Shown in pieces: positions 1-8,439 of a stretch of DNA of 64,000 nucleotides. Source of the stretch: Phaeobacter sp. 11ANDIMAR09 (GTDB taxonomy: Bacteria > Pseudomonadota > Alphaproteobacteria > Rhodobacterales > Rhodobacteraceae); contig NZ_LIKT01000008.1 of the NCBI RefSeq assembly GCF_001294455.1, forward strand, positions 124,001 through 188,000, in the 5' to 3' direction. The position numbers and the translations under genes were made by a program. The notes under the pieces are model-generated. The model made no database searches and was not told the origin of the DNA. It was given only the letters and a program-made list of their open reading frames with translations. Every line of letters begins with the position of its first letter. Positions within the stretch are counted from its first letter, which is position 1.

Positions 1-352
1 CCACGCGATACAACCAGGTAGAGACCTTCGCCTGCCCCGGCTGCCAATCGGGCGCCATGCGCCACAGGCGCATCATCGCCTCTTGAGTGACATCTTCGGC
101 CTCGGCCTGATTGCCAAGCACCCGCCGCGCCACACCCAAGGCACGTGGTGCCAAACGCTGCATCAGTTCTGCCGCCGCTGCCGGATCTCCGTTGGCATAG
201 AGCACCAAAAGCGCATCATCGCTGGCGCTGTCACAGGCCCTGTCACTGGTCGAGCCACTGGCCACAGGTTCAGCCCTGCGGACAACAGCAGCTGTTGACC
301 TGTCGCCCCGCCAGTTTTCAGAGGCCCCCGTCACCACAGCCACGCCCGGCAC
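1..352 (-). CDS. ECF-type RNA polymerase sigma factor (partial, runs off the left edge)
   Basis: Only the N-terminal part is inside the window. The translation contains a sigma-70 region 2 signature: a run like LVLYANGDPAAAAELMQRL, then an acidic QAEAEDVTQEAMMRLW segment and the WQPGQAKVSTWLYRV motif typical of extracytoplasmic-function sigma factors. There is no ATG in this frame near the upstream gene. I chose GTG at 350-352 because AGGGG lies six bases before it; the frame stays open further upstream with other GTG/TTG codons, so the start is uncertain. It follows the EF-hand gene by about 65 bases on the same strand, so the two may be co-transcribed. A partner anti-sigma factor would lie outside the window. 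Confidence 0.75.
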   Translation of the reverse strand, partial: MPGVAVVTGASENWRGDRSTAAVVRRAEPVASGSTSDRACDSASDDALLVLYANGDPAAAAELMQRLAPRALGVARRVLGNQAEAEDVTQEAMMRLWRMAPDWQPGQAKVSTWLYRV

Positions 353-416
353 TGGCAGCCCCTGCGACAGGGGCTGCACCGGCAATATTGGTTTGGTATG
401 CAACACGGCTGCTGAA

Positions 417-926
417 TCAGTTCTGCTCCATTTTGTCGCCGGGACCACCACAGTCACCACCACCTGGGCCACCGTGACCGCCACGGCGCTTGCCGCCTCG
501 GTGCTGCTTGGCCTGTTCAAACTCCTCTTTGGAGATCGCGCCATTGCCATCGCCGTCGACACGCGCGAACATGTCACCATGGCGTCCACTGCGATTGGCC
601 ATTTCCTCCTGGCTCACCATGCCATCGCCATCCTTGTCAAGGTGACTGATCATTTTCTCAACACGCTTGGCTGCATGTTTTTGGGCCTGAGCCACCAGCT
701 CATCCGCCGAAAGCTTACCGTCGCCATTGCTGTCAGAGGTCGCAAAGCGCGCGGCTTTATGCGCTTCCATTTCAGCCTTGGAGATTTCCCCATTGCCATC
801 AGTGTCGAGCTCTTCAAACTGCATCTTCGGCCCCATGCCACCGCAGCCAGGCTTGGCCACGACAGTGGTTGCCGCCAATGCGCCGGCGGTTGCGAGGATC
901 ACGGCGAAGATTTTGGTCTGTGTCAT
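417..926 (-). CDS. Exported EF-hand calcium-binding protein
   Basis: 169 residues. An N-terminal hydrophobic signal peptide (about residues 5-24) precedes four EF-hand loops at about 41-52, 65-76, 97-108 and 124-135, each of the D-x-D/N-G-D/N-G type ending in E. The C-terminus (142-165) is rich in Gly, Arg and Lys. The start at 926 is supported by AGGAGA six bases upstream; an upstream in-frame ATG at 950 lacks such a site. EF-hand proteins of this size next to ECF sigma genes are common in alphaproteobacteria, and a periplasmic calcium or metal-sensing role is an inference from that neighbour only. The repeats are clear; the function is not. Confidence 0.85.
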   Translation of the reverse strand: MTQTKIFAVILATAGALAATTVVAKPGCGGMGPKMQFEELDTDGNGEISKAEMEAHKAARFATSDSNGDGKLSADELVAQAQKHAAKRVEKMISHLDKDGDGMVSQEEMANRSGRHGDMFARVDGDGNGAISKEEFEQAKQHRGGKRRGGHGGPGGGDCGGPGDKMEQN

Positions 927-1139
927 ATCTGCTCTCCTATGCGTTCCCAAAGCAGCACCTTGCTGCCGGATACACAGACTAAACGCAGCCCGGCGCAGTT
1001 TCCGTCGCCCCGGTTGCCCAAAAATTTACGCGTCAGGTAAGGCGACCCAAAAATTGCGGCATCAGGCCGCAGAGATTTCCTTTGGCTTTTCTTTCCCTCA
1101 CGGACAAGGGATGATTGCGCCAAAACCACAGGATTTCCA

Positions 1140-1559
1140 ATGACCGAGACCTCTGCTCCCGCGACCAGCGATGTGACAGGCACCCTGAGCCTTGATGAGC
1201 GCCCCACCTGGCCCGCCCTTGCCAAGGGCTGGCGGCGCAGGTGTCCAAACTGCGGCAAGGGCGAGGTGCTGCATTCCTATCTCAAGGTCAACGATACCTG
1301 CTCGGAATGCGGCCTCGACCTCTCACAGGCCCGCGCCGATGATGGGCCGGCCTATCTGACAATTTTGCTGGTTGGGCATATCATGGCGCCGCTCTTGCAT
1401 GTGGTCTATTTCACCTGGCGGCCGGAACCTCTCGTAACGTTTTCTGTTTTCTCGATTGGCTGCATTGTCTCTTCTCTCTATCTTTTGCCAAGACTAAAAG
1501 GGGTTGTGGTCGCCTATCAATGGGCGCGCCGGATGCATGGCTTTGACAACAAGAGCTGA
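1140..1559 (+). CDS. DUF983 family membrane protein (copy 1)
   Basis: 139 residues. Cys35-Pro-Asn-Cys38 and Cys54-Ser-Glu-Cys57 form a zinc-ribbon-like pair, followed by an ADDGPAYLTIL block and two membrane segments (about 72-92 and 98-118), then a conserved QWARRMHGF end. This layout is that of the DUF983 family, whose function is unknown; members often sit near cytochrome oxidase or respiratory genes, which is not the case here. A second family member lies at 47511-47954. The next gene (NUDIX hydrolase) starts 36 bases downstream on the same strand and may be co-transcribed. Confidence 0.85.
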   Translation: MTETSAPATSDVTGTLSLDERPTWPALAKGWRRRCPNCGKGEVLHSYLKVNDTCSECGLDLSQARADDGPAYLTILLVGHIMAPLLHVVYFTWRPEPLVTFSVFSIGCIVSSLYLLPRLKGVVVAYQWARRMHGFDNKS

Positions 1560-1595
1560 CATCCCCCAAAAGCAACACACGGGAGAGGCCGGTCT

Positions 1596-2327
1596 ATGAG
1601 CGATACAGCAATTCAAGGCGTAACATCCGAAGACCGCAGCGCGATCCGCAATGCGGCGACGATCATTGCCCTGCGGGACCGGATGAGCGACAGCCCCAAA
1701 GTCCTGATGGGACAACGCGGTGCCAAAGCCGCCTTTATGCCCAATAAATTTGTCTTTCCCGGGGGCGCGGTTGATCTGGCAGATGCCTCTGTGCCTCTGG
1801 CCCAGCCCCTGCCCGAGGTCTGTCGCGCCCGCCTTGCGGAACAGGCCAGTGATGGGCTGGATCACACCCTGGCAATTGCTGCCATTCGGGAGCTATGGGA
1901 AGAAACCGGCTTGATCCTGGGGCATCCAGGCGACTGGCAGGAGGAAATTGCCGCCGATTGGCAGGGCTTTGCTGCCACCGGGCATTTGCCTTCAGCCCGG
2001 GCGCTGCAATTTGTGTTCCGCGCCCTGACGCCTCCCGGTCGCCCGCGCCGTTTTGACGCTCGGTTCTTCCTGATTGATGCCGATGAAATCAGCGGTGATC
2101 TGGATGATTTCTCCCAGGCCTCGGATGAGCTGTCGCATCTGCAATGGATCCCTCTGAGCGAGGTGCGCAGCTTTGATCTGCCCTTTATCACCGAGGTGGT
2201 TCTGGCCGAGGTCACTGGCCGGTTGCACGATCGCAACCCGCCGACCAGCGTGCCCTATTTCTGCAACAACGACGAAGAGAGCCTGTTCCTGCGCCTCAAG
2301 GGCCACCCGATGCCCGAGATCGACTGA
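1596..2327 (+). CDS. NUDIX hydrolase family protein
   Basis: 243 residues. The NUDIX box core is visible at about 96-107 (AIRELWEETGLI), with Arg98, Glu99, Glu102 and Glu103 as the metal-binding set. The canonical glycine five residues before the first Glu is replaced, as in the larger NUDT19/7-like NUDIX proteins that act on CoA derivatives or nucleotide diphosphates. A KFVFPGGAVD segment (51-60) matches the substrate-facing strand of the family. The substrate cannot be told from sequence. It converges on the EamA transporter gene, with 36 bases between the stop codons. Confidence 0.85.
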   Translation: MSDTAIQGVTSEDRSAIRNAATIIALRDRMSDSPKVLMGQRGAKAAFMPNKFVFPGGAVDLADASVPLAQPLPEVCRARLAEQASDGLDHTLAIAAIRELWEETGLILGHPGDWQEEIAADWQGFAATGHLPSARALQFVFRALTPPGRPRRFDARFFLIDADEISGDLDDFSQASDELSHLQWIPLSEVRSFDLPFITEVVLAEVTGRLHDRNPPTSVPYFCNNDEESLFLRLKGHPMPEID

Positions 2328-2363
2328 GCCCCGGTCAAATCTCCATATCACTGCAAGGCTGGT

Positions 2364-3266
2364 CTAAAGCGCCAGTCCCAGCGCCAGAATAGATAGCACC
2401 AACAGGGCCATGCCTGCCACTTCGCGGCGGCTGATCTTTTCTTTGAAGAACAGCAGGGACGCCAGGATGGAGAGTAAGAGCTCCACCTGCCCCAGTGCTT
2501 TGACATAGGCGGCATTTTGCAGAGTAAAGGCCCAGAACCAGCAGAATGAGCCGCCAAGGCTGGTCAGCCCCACCCAGATCGCAACGCGGCGCGCCTGCCA
2601 GACACGGGTGATCTCGCCTTTTTCACGCCAGGCCAGCCAGATCACCATCAGTAATGTCTGTAGCGAGACCACAGAGGCCAGGGTCACGGCAGCCCGAAAC
2701 ACCGGTGCCAAATCGCCCAGCTGCAACGAGGCCCCACGATAGCTAACTGCGGAAAAGGCAAAAAGAACCCCGGCACCAAGCCCCAGTTTGGAGGCGCGAT
2801 TGGTGAGATGCGACCACCAGGCACCAGTGGCCTCGGGCGGTTTAGACAGCACCAGAACGGCGCTCAGCCCCAACAAGATTGCTACCCAACCCCAGGCACT
2901 AATGCCATCGCCTAGAATAATCAGACCCACAATCGCCGTCTGGATCACCTCGGTCTTTTTGAAAGTGATCCCTACGGCAAAATTGCGCTGTTTAAACAAG
3001 GCCACAACACAGACAGTTGCAAGGATCTGCGAGACGCTGCCGATCAGGGCAAAGCCCCAAAAGCGCGACCCCAAATAGGGCAGGTTTTGGTCGCTGAAGT
3101 ATAGGTAGATTGCCAGCCCGCTGAGGATAAAGGGAGCCGAGTAGGCAAAGCGGGCAAAGGTGGCGCCCCCGGGCGACAGTGTCACCGAGCTCAGCACCTT
3201 TTGCAGCATAAAGCGAAAAGTCTGAAAGGTGGCTGCGGCAATCGTGACGGGAATCCAGGTCAACAT
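2364..3266 (-). CDS. EamA/DMT-family drug/metabolite exporter
   Basis: 300 residues, almost entirely hydrophobic, with about ten predicted membrane segments in two halves as in the EamA (DMT) transporters. No substrate can be assigned. The gene begins 18 bases after the stop of the fatty acid desaturase on the same strand, so the order DUF2061 protein, desaturase, transporter looks like one operon. The second half contains LGQVELLLSILASLLFFKEKIS, the typical late EamA helix pair with a charged Lys-Glu-Lys turn. Confidence 0.85.
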   Translation of the reverse strand: MLTWIPVTIAAATFQTFRFMLQKVLSSVTLSPGGATFARFAYSAPFILSGLAIYLYFSDQNLPYLGSRFWGFALIGSVSQILATVCVVALFKQRNFAVGITFKKTEVIQTAIVGLIILGDGISAWGWVAILLGLSAVLVLSKPPEATGAWWSHLTNRASKLGLGAGVLFAFSAVSYRGASLQLGDLAPVFRAAVTLASVVSLQTLLMVIWLAWREKGEITRVWQARRVAIWVGLTSLGGSFCWFWAFTLQNAAYVKALGQVELLLSILASLLFFKEKISRREVAGMALLVLSILALGLAL

Positions 3267-3284
3267 GATTGCCTTTATGCAGAC

Positions 3285-4214
3285 CTACTCCTTGGAAGAC
3301 CAGAGCGGATGCGGCACCGGATCCTTGCTGCGCAGCAGGTAGCGGGCAAAGACCTCTGTGTAGCTGCGATAGGAATAGCCCTGATTGGCCTCCAGGTAGC
3401 TGTCTCGGTTGGCCTGATACAGCTTTGGCAGCGCATACCAGGGCACGCCGGGGTGCAGGTGGTGCACGATATGCAGATTATTGTTCAAAAACAGCCAGGC
3501 CAACGGTCCACGATCCTCGATCACCACAGTACGGCTGTGGCAGTCCTGATGCGCGCGATGCTCCAGAAAGGTACGGATTTTCACCAGAGCCAGCCCGATA
3601 TAGGCCCCAAGGCAAAGCGCCCAGAGCGGCGTTGGCGTCGCAATGGCAATCGAAAACACCAGCCCCACGCCCAGTGCATGCAAGACCCAGTCCCTCAGAA
3701 CGCCCCTGTCGCCCATCCGCACCAGATGCCAGTCCTCTGCCATAAAACAGATCTGTCCCAACAATGGCCCCAAGACCACCCGCCCCAGCAGCGTATTGTT
3801 TACTCGCATTAACCGCCGCCGCCAGCCCGGCATCTGCGCCCAGACTGCAGGGTCCTGAAAATTGCTTTCAGGGTCATCATAGGGATCCGTCAGTCGCTCA
3901 TCTTGGTGGTGCGCCAGATGGGTGTCGCGGAACCTACCGTAGGGAATAAACAGGGTCAGCGGCAGGAACAGCAGCGCCTCATTCAACAGGCGGCTGCGAA
4001 ACGGATGCCCATGCAGGGCCTCATGGGTGAGCGACGAATGCAGCGCCGCCAGCCCACCAAGACAGAGGACCGTCAGGCCGAGGCTGACCTCGGGCAGTAG
4101 CAACAACACCAAGAGCCAAAGCCCGTAACACAACAGGATCAGCAACAGAGTGCCCCATTCGACACCACGCGGCATCACCTTACGGCAGTCAATATCGCGA
4201 CGAGGATCAGACAT
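3285..4214 (-). CDS. Fatty acid desaturase
   Basis: 309 residues from the chosen ATG. The three histidine boxes of membrane di-iron desaturases are present: HEALHGH at 64-70, HLAHH at 99-103 and HIVHH at 248-252. Hydrophobic stretches at about 21-57 and 175-215 anchor it in the inner membrane. It should introduce a double bond or hydroxyl into a lipid-linked acyl chain using O2; the acyl substrate and position are not visible. The start at 4214 overlaps the end of the DUF2061 gene by eight bases; a 30-residue longer reading would lie inside that gene. The divergent XRE regulator at 4575 is a plausible controller. Confidence 0.88.
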   Translation of the reverse strand: MSDPRRDIDCRKVMPRGVEWGTLLLILLCYGLWLLVLLLLPEVSLGLTVLCLGGLAALHSSLTHEALHGHPFRSRLLNEALLFLPLTLFIPYGRFRDTHLAHHQDERLTDPYDDPESNFQDPAVWAQMPGWRRRLMRVNNTLLGRVVLGPLLGQICFMAEDWHLVRMGDRGVLRDWVLHALGVGLVFSIAIATPTPLWALCLGAYIGLALVKIRTFLEHRAHQDCHSRTVVIEDRGPLAWLFLNNNLHIVHHLHPGVPWYALPKLYQANRDSYLEANQGYSYRSYTEVFARYLLRSKDPVPHPLWSSKE

Positions 4215-4464
4215 GTGTTTGCCCTGCTTGGCGCTCAAGCCTGAGGGACGCAGTCCCCGCAGTGCCATTGCGTCCCCAGGCGATCCGGGTCCAGACCCGT
4301 TCATAGATCACATAGCAACCAAAGCCCAAAGCCGTGTTGATCAGAGCCATCGTTCCGCCCAGCCTGAACGATCCTGTGGCGAGGAAACCAACCAATGCCA
4401 TGGTTGCCAGGCCAATGGCGTTCCAGACCAAGGCCTTAACAAGGGATCGCTTACGGGTTTCCAT
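4207..4464 (-). CDS. DUF2061 domain small membrane protein
   Basis: 85 residues from METRKRSLVKALVWNAIG. A basic N-terminus is followed by two membrane segments (about 10-30 and 37-57) and the INTALGFGCYVIYERVW motif typical of DUF2061 proteins. Function unknown. An upstream ATG (4497) would add 11 unsupported residues. It leads the desaturase-transporter operon and overlaps the desaturase start by eight bases, which suggests translational coupling and a role in the membrane. Confidence 0.8.
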   Translation of the reverse strand: METRKRSLVKALVWNAIGLATMALVGFLATGSFRLGGTMALINTALGFGCYVIYERVWTRIAWGRNGTAGTASLRLERQAGQTHV

Positions 4465-4574
4465 ATGGGCTGTGCTCCTGCTGATGCCGATAGACAATCA
4501 GTAGGCGGATGAGACGCTGTGGAAAATTCCGAATACAGTTAACTTTTCTCAGCATCCGTGATAAAAATCTACAT

Positions 4575-5444
4575 ATGCCGCAAAAAATCGACAAACGGCT
4601 TCGTGCCGAACAGTTTCGCACACGCCTCATTCGGGCACTCAGCGACAGTGGCCTCAGCCAAAGCGCTTTGGCGCGCGACACTGGAGTGGACCGCTCGACC
4701 ATTTCTCAGCTGCTCAATGATGATGGCGCCCGCCTGCCCAATGCCCATGTTGTTGGCGCCTGCGCTTCGGTGCTCGGGGTTTCGGCTGACTGGCTCCTGT
4801 CGCTCTCGGATCGTCCAGAAAGCGCAGCCGCGCTGATGGCCTCCAGCCTCTCCCTCAGCAAAGCGCCGCGGGCGCTGGTTGATCAAAAGATCTTTGATTG
4901 GCACCGTGAGGCGGCAGGCTACAAAATCCGCCATGTGCCTGCCGCGCTGCCGGATATGCTCAAGAGCCGTGCCCTGCTGGAATGGGAATATGCACCGCAT
5001 CTGGGCCGCACAGCGGATCAGGCCATTGGCGCCTCCGAGGATCGTCTCTCTTGGATGCGGCAGTCACAGTCGGACTATGAAATCGCCATGCCGATCTACG
5101 AACTTGAGAGCTTTGCCCATGCCACCGGCTATTACTCCGGCCTGCCGCTGGAGATCCGCCTGGAACAGCTGGAACAATTTGAGCGGCTCACCACTCAGCT
5201 CTACCCCCGACTGCGGATCTATCTCTTCGATGCCAAACGGTTGTTCTCCTCGCCGCTGACCGTCTTTGGTCCGCTGCTCTGTGTCTTCTATGCCGGCAGC
5301 CATTACATCGCCTTCCGCGACCGTGAGCGGATCGAGACCTTCACCAGTCATTTTGACCAATTGGTGCGCGAGGCCGATATCACCGCCCGTCAGGTCTCGG
5401 GCCGTCTGCGCGCCCTCAAGGCCGCCATCAGCAGCTCAGCCTGA
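4575..5444 (+). CDS. XRE-family transcriptional regulator with C-terminal ligand-type domain
   Basis: 289 residues. A helix-turn-helix of the Xre/Cro type spans about 9-78 (ARDTGVDRSTISQLL is the recognition helix pair, followed by LGVSADWLLSLSD). The long C-terminal region (about 100-289) has no motif I recognise and is likely the sensing domain. It is divergent from the DUF2061-desaturase-EamA operon, with 110 bases between starts, which makes control of membrane lipid desaturation a reasonable hypothesis. The ATG at 4575 is preferred over the open frame upstream because the HTH begins right after it. Confidence 0.82.
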   Translation: MPQKIDKRLRAEQFRTRLIRALSDSGLSQSALARDTGVDRSTISQLLNDDGARLPNAHVVGACASVLGVSADWLLSLSDRPESAAALMASSLSLSKAPRALVDQKIFDWHREAAGYKIRHVPAALPDMLKSRALLEWEYAPHLGRTADQAIGASEDRLSWMRQSQSDYEIAMPIYELESFAHATGYYSGLPLEIRLEQLEQFERLTTQLYPRLRIYLFDAKRLFSSPLTVFGPLLCVFYAGSHYIAFRDRERIETFTSHFDQLVREADITARQVSGRLRALKAAISSSA

Positions 5445-5526
5445 GCACCGCTCCCGCCTCTCCCCTGGCTGTGGCATTCAAAGACGTCCGTTGCCCCCAG
5501 CGTCAGGCGCGCGCCAGCGCGCCGCT

Positions 5527-5562
5527 CAGGCTCAAGCCGTGGCAACGGCTTGAGCCTGTTTT
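5527..5562 (+). terminator. Intrinsic terminator after the XRE regulator
   Basis: A perfect 14-bp inverted repeat (CAGGCTCAAGCCGT, loop ggca, ACGGCTTGAGCCTG) is followed by TTTT on the plus strand. It lies between the convergent XRE and SDR genes; on the minus strand there is no T-run, so it mainly serves the plus-strand transcript. Confidence 0.85.
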
Positions 5563-5575
5563 GGAAGTATTGCGC

Positions 5576-6346
5576 CTAGACCTTGGGATCGGGGTTCTCA
5601 GTATGGCCATCCACCGCAATCACCTGGCCTGACACCAGGCGCGCTGCATCCGAGCCCAGAAACACAGCCATATTGGCAATATCCTTGGCCTCGACAAAAC
5701 TGCGCATCGAGGTGCCGACGGCATAGCCATCATAGACCTGATCGCGTGTCATGCCCTTGGCCGCGGCTTCGCGCGCCAGGACCCCCTCCATGCGCGGCCC
5801 CTCAACAGCACCGGGGCAGATCACATTGGCGCGAATGCCAAAGGGCCCGAGCTCCATCGCCAAAGTCTTGGTCAACCCCACCATGGCCCATTTGGCCGCT
5901 GCATAGGGCGCCCGGTTTGGATAGCCATATTGCCCCGCCGTAGAAGAGGTCACAATGATGGATCCGGCCTTGGCTGCCTTCATTATCGGGGTGGCGTATT
6001 TGGCTGCCAAAAACGCCCCCTCCAGATTGACGCTGACGCAGCTACGCCAGTCCTGCAAAGCCACATCCTCAACCAGGGCCGTCGGCCCCGCAATGCCTGC
6101 ATTGGCGCAGAGTACCTCTAGGCCGCCCCACTGTTCAGCGATCTCGGTAAACAGCGCCTGCATTGATGCTTCATCCGCAGCATTGGCAAGAGTACCACGC
6201 CAGCCTTCGGGCAGATTGGCCAGGGTCTCCGGGTTGAGATCAGTAATCCAGACCTGAAAACCCGCTTCAGCGAAGCCTTCCGCCATGGCCCGGCCAATCC
6301 CGGAGCCACCCGCCGTGACCAGAACCCGCTTTAGACCCGCACTCAT
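5576..6346 (-). CDS. SDR-family NAD(P)-dependent oxidoreductase of the carnitine operon
   Basis: 256 residues. The Rossmann glycine motif TAGGSGIG is at 11-18, NAG at 82-84, and the catalytic Ser134/135, Tyr148 and Lys152 are all present. The start codon overlaps the stop of the carnitine dehydrogenase gene (ATGA), so it belongs to the same operon. Possible roles inferred from context are oxidation of D-carnitine, or of 3-hydroxybutyrate made from the acetoacetate released downstream; the sequence does not decide between them. Confidence 0.85.
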   Translation of the reverse strand: MSAGLKRVLVTAGGSGIGRAMAEGFAEAGFQVWITDLNPETLANLPEGWRGTLANAADEASMQALFTEIAEQWGGLEVLCANAGIAGPTALVEDVALQDWRSCVSVNLEGAFLAAKYATPIMKAAKAGSIIVTSSTAGQYGYPNRAPYAAAKWAMVGLTKTLAMELGPFGIRANVICPGAVEGPRMEGVLAREAAAKGMTRDQVYDGYAVGTSMRSFVEAKDIANMAVFLGSDAARLVSGQVIAVDGHTENPDPKV

Positions 6347-7818
6347 CTTGGGGCACCGATTGCCCGGCCCAGCCCTTCGGGAGCCTCCAGACCGGCATGG
6401 GCCTGCGCCAGTTTCACCAGATTGGCCTCGATATGCGCGGCAGGTGGTGCGGAGCGCCGGGTTTTCAGATCCACATGTAAGAGCATATGTTCACCCGTGG
6501 CCAGCAGACGATCGCCCTCATACATCTCATGCCAGAGATGCATTTTCTTGCCCGCCCCCATGATCACGCGTGTCCGGATCTGGACCGGATGGCCCGCGTG
6601 CACCTCATCAATATGGCGGATATGGGTTTCTGCGGTGAAATAGCTGCCACCACTGGCGATATATTCCGCATCACATCCAATGATCGCCATCAAACGGTCT
6701 GTCGACTGCGCAAAGGCATCCAGATAGCGGCTTTCAGTCATATGGCCATTATAATCGGTCCAGTCCAGCGGCACCACGCGGCTTTGGGTGAGAACAGGCT
6801 GGCTCAGGTCCGCGATCTCGCCGATCATATTGACCAGGCCGGCCTCCCCTTCGAGGGTCTTGTCATGAGCGTTTTGCAGCGCCCCCGTGCCCCAGTCATT
6901 GGCCCCAAGTGCGCGCATCATACCCACCAGATTGTCGTCGCGAATACGCTCCATCTCTCGGATCGACAGATGGCCCGACTGCGCGTCTGACTGGCCTGCA
7001 ATCAGATCGACCAATTCATCGGTGAACTCTGGCACATCCATCAGCTTGGTCCAGGGAGAGGTCAGGCAAGGGCCAAACTGCGCCATGAAATGTTTCATGC
7101 CCGCTTCGCCACCGGCAACGCGATAGGTGTCAAACAGCCCCATCTGCGCCCAGCGGATGCCAAAGCCATAGCGAATAGCGTTGTCGATTTCTTCGGTGCT
7201 GGCAATGCCATCCTTGACCAGCCAAAGCGCCTCGCGCCAGACGGCCTCCAGAAAACGATCAGCCACATGGGCGTCGATCTCTTTCTTCAAATGCAATGGA
7301 TACATCCCAATGGAGGAAATAACCTCCTTGCTCCGCTCGACCACCAACTTCGAGTTGGCCTCGGTTGTGACCACCTCGGCCAGAGGCAGCAGGTAGACCG
7401 GGTTAAAGGGATGCGCCACCACGATCTGGCCTGCATTCCCCCGACCCTTTTGCAACTCGGAGGGTTTAAAGCCGGAGGTAGAGGAGCCGATCACGGCATC
7501 CGCGTCACAGTGTTTTTCCAGATCCGCATAGACTTTCTGCTTCAGGTCCAGCCGCTCAGGTACGCTTTCCTGAATCCAATCCGCGCCAGACACCGCTTCG
7601 GCTAAGTCCGCGTGAAAGCTCAGGCTGCCTTCAGCAGGGAGCGCCACATTGCCCAGCCCCGGCAAGGCGCGCCTTGCGTTGTCCAGCACTTCGCTAATTT
7701 TACGCTCGGCTTCGGGATCGGGGTCAAACACCCGCACATCCCAGCCATTGAGCAAGAACCGCGCGGCCCAACCGCCACCGATAACACCGCCACCGATAAT
7801 TGCTGCTGTTTTAGTCAT
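6343..7818 (-). CDS. cdhA: L-carnitine 3-dehydrogenase fused to a thioesterase domain
   Basis: 491 residues. The N-terminal part (about 1-320) is a 3-hydroxyacyl-CoA-dehydrogenase-type enzyme: the dinucleotide motif GGGVIGGG starts at 9 and the HPFNP catalytic motif is at 136-140. The C-terminal part (about 345-491) is a hot-dog thioesterase with DWTDYNGHM at about 352-360. In Pseudomonas the dehydrogenase (CdhA) and the thioesterase (CdhB, betainyl-CoA hydrolysis) are separate proteins; here they are one polypeptide. The product oxidises carnitine to 3-dehydrocarnitine and should release glycine betaine from betainyl-CoA. The start at 7818 has GGGAAC upstream; the ATG at 7833 does not. The cleavage enzyme lies at 8440-9357. 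Confidence 0.9.
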   Translation of the reverse strand: MTKTAAIIGGGVIGGGWAARFLLNGWDVRVFDPDPEAERKISEVLDNARRALPGLGNVALPAEGSLSFHADLAEAVSGADWIQESVPERLDLKQKVYADLEKHCDADAVIGSSTSGFKPSELQKGRGNAGQIVVAHPFNPVYLLPLAEVVTTEANSKLVVERSKEVISSIGMYPLHLKKEIDAHVADRFLEAVWREALWLVKDGIASTEEIDNAIRYGFGIRWAQMGLFDTYRVAGGEAGMKHFMAQFGPCLTSPWTKLMDVPEFTDELVDLIAGQSDAQSGHLSIREMERIRDDNLVGMMRALGANDWGTGALQNAHDKTLEGEAGLVNMIGEIADLSQPVLTQSRVVPLDWTDYNGHMTESRYLDAFAQSTDRLMAIIGCDAEYIASGGSYFTAETHIRHIDEVHAGHPVQIRTRVIMGAGKKMHLWHEMYEGDRLLATGEHMLLHVDLKTRRSAPPAAHIEANLVKLAQAHAGLEAPEGLGRAIGAPR

Positions 7819-7892
7819 AGTTCGTTCCCGCATGTTTCGGGTCGCCTCACCTGCAACTGCTCTGTCACTACAGCCAGGAAAGGAGACATTTT

Positions 7893-8366
7893 ATGAGACT
7901 TGAATTTCACGCATTGCCCAGCGAGGTCGTCGAGACCATCCATCGCACGGGTCTTGATTCCTACGGCAATCCGGTCGAACGCCACCCAAGCGCCGAAGCG
8001 GGCAGCGTACCCTGCCGCCATTGTCTGTGCCACGTTCCCGATGGCGCTCCATATCTGATACTGGCCCATCGCCCGTTTCAAACCCGCAACCCCTATTCCG
8101 AAACAGGGCCGATTTTCCTCTGCGCCGAAAAGTGTGAGCGCGCCCAGCCTGCTCCAGAGCCCCCCGCGATGTTGCAGGCCGAGGCCTATATCTTGCGCGG
8201 CTACTCCGCTGACGAACGCATCATCTACGGCACTGGAGCAGTCACCCCGCGCAGCCAGCTGATCGACTATGCAACCAGCCTGTTGGCCCGACCGGACGTC
8301 GCCTTTGTCGATTTGCGCAGCGCCAGCAACAATTGCTTTCTCTGCCGCATTCACCGCGCCGAGTGA
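7893..8366 (+). CDS. DUF1203 domain protein
   Basis: 157 residues, cytosolic. CRHCLCHVPDG (about 42-52) and the LAHRPFQTRNPYSETGPIFLC segment are typical of DUF1203, a family of unknown function. It lies on the plus strand between two minus-strand carnitine genes, divergent from the dehydrogenase and convergent with the cleavage enzyme. It therefore cannot share their transcript. AGGAGA eight bases upstream supports the start. Confidence 0.85.
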   Translation: MRLEFHALPSEVVETIHRTGLDSYGNPVERHPSAEAGSVPCRHCLCHVPDGAPYLILAHRPFQTRNPYSETGPIFLCAEKCERAQPAPEPPAMLQAEAYILRGYSADERIIYGTGAVTPRSQLIDYATSLLARPDVAFVDLRSASNNCFLCRIHRAE

Positions 8367-8382
8367 GTCATACATTGTCGAT

Positions 8383-8417
8383 GAAAGCCACGCAGCTCTG
8401 TGCTGCGTGGCTTTCTT
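8383..8417 (+). terminator. Hairpin terminator between DUF1203 and BKACE genes
   Basis: A perfect 13-bp stem (GAAAGCCACGCAG / CTGCGTGGCTTTC) with a 7-base loop lies between the convergent DUF1203 and cleavage-enzyme genes. The T-rich end on both strands is short, so it may work in both directions. Confidence 0.75.
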
Positions 8418-8439
8418 CAAGAGGCTGCGCATCGCTCGA

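Noticed and set aside
393-1040. Long plus-strand open frame over the EF-hand gene
   Set aside because: It is the antisense of the EF-hand repeats, has no ribosome site and no family pattern.
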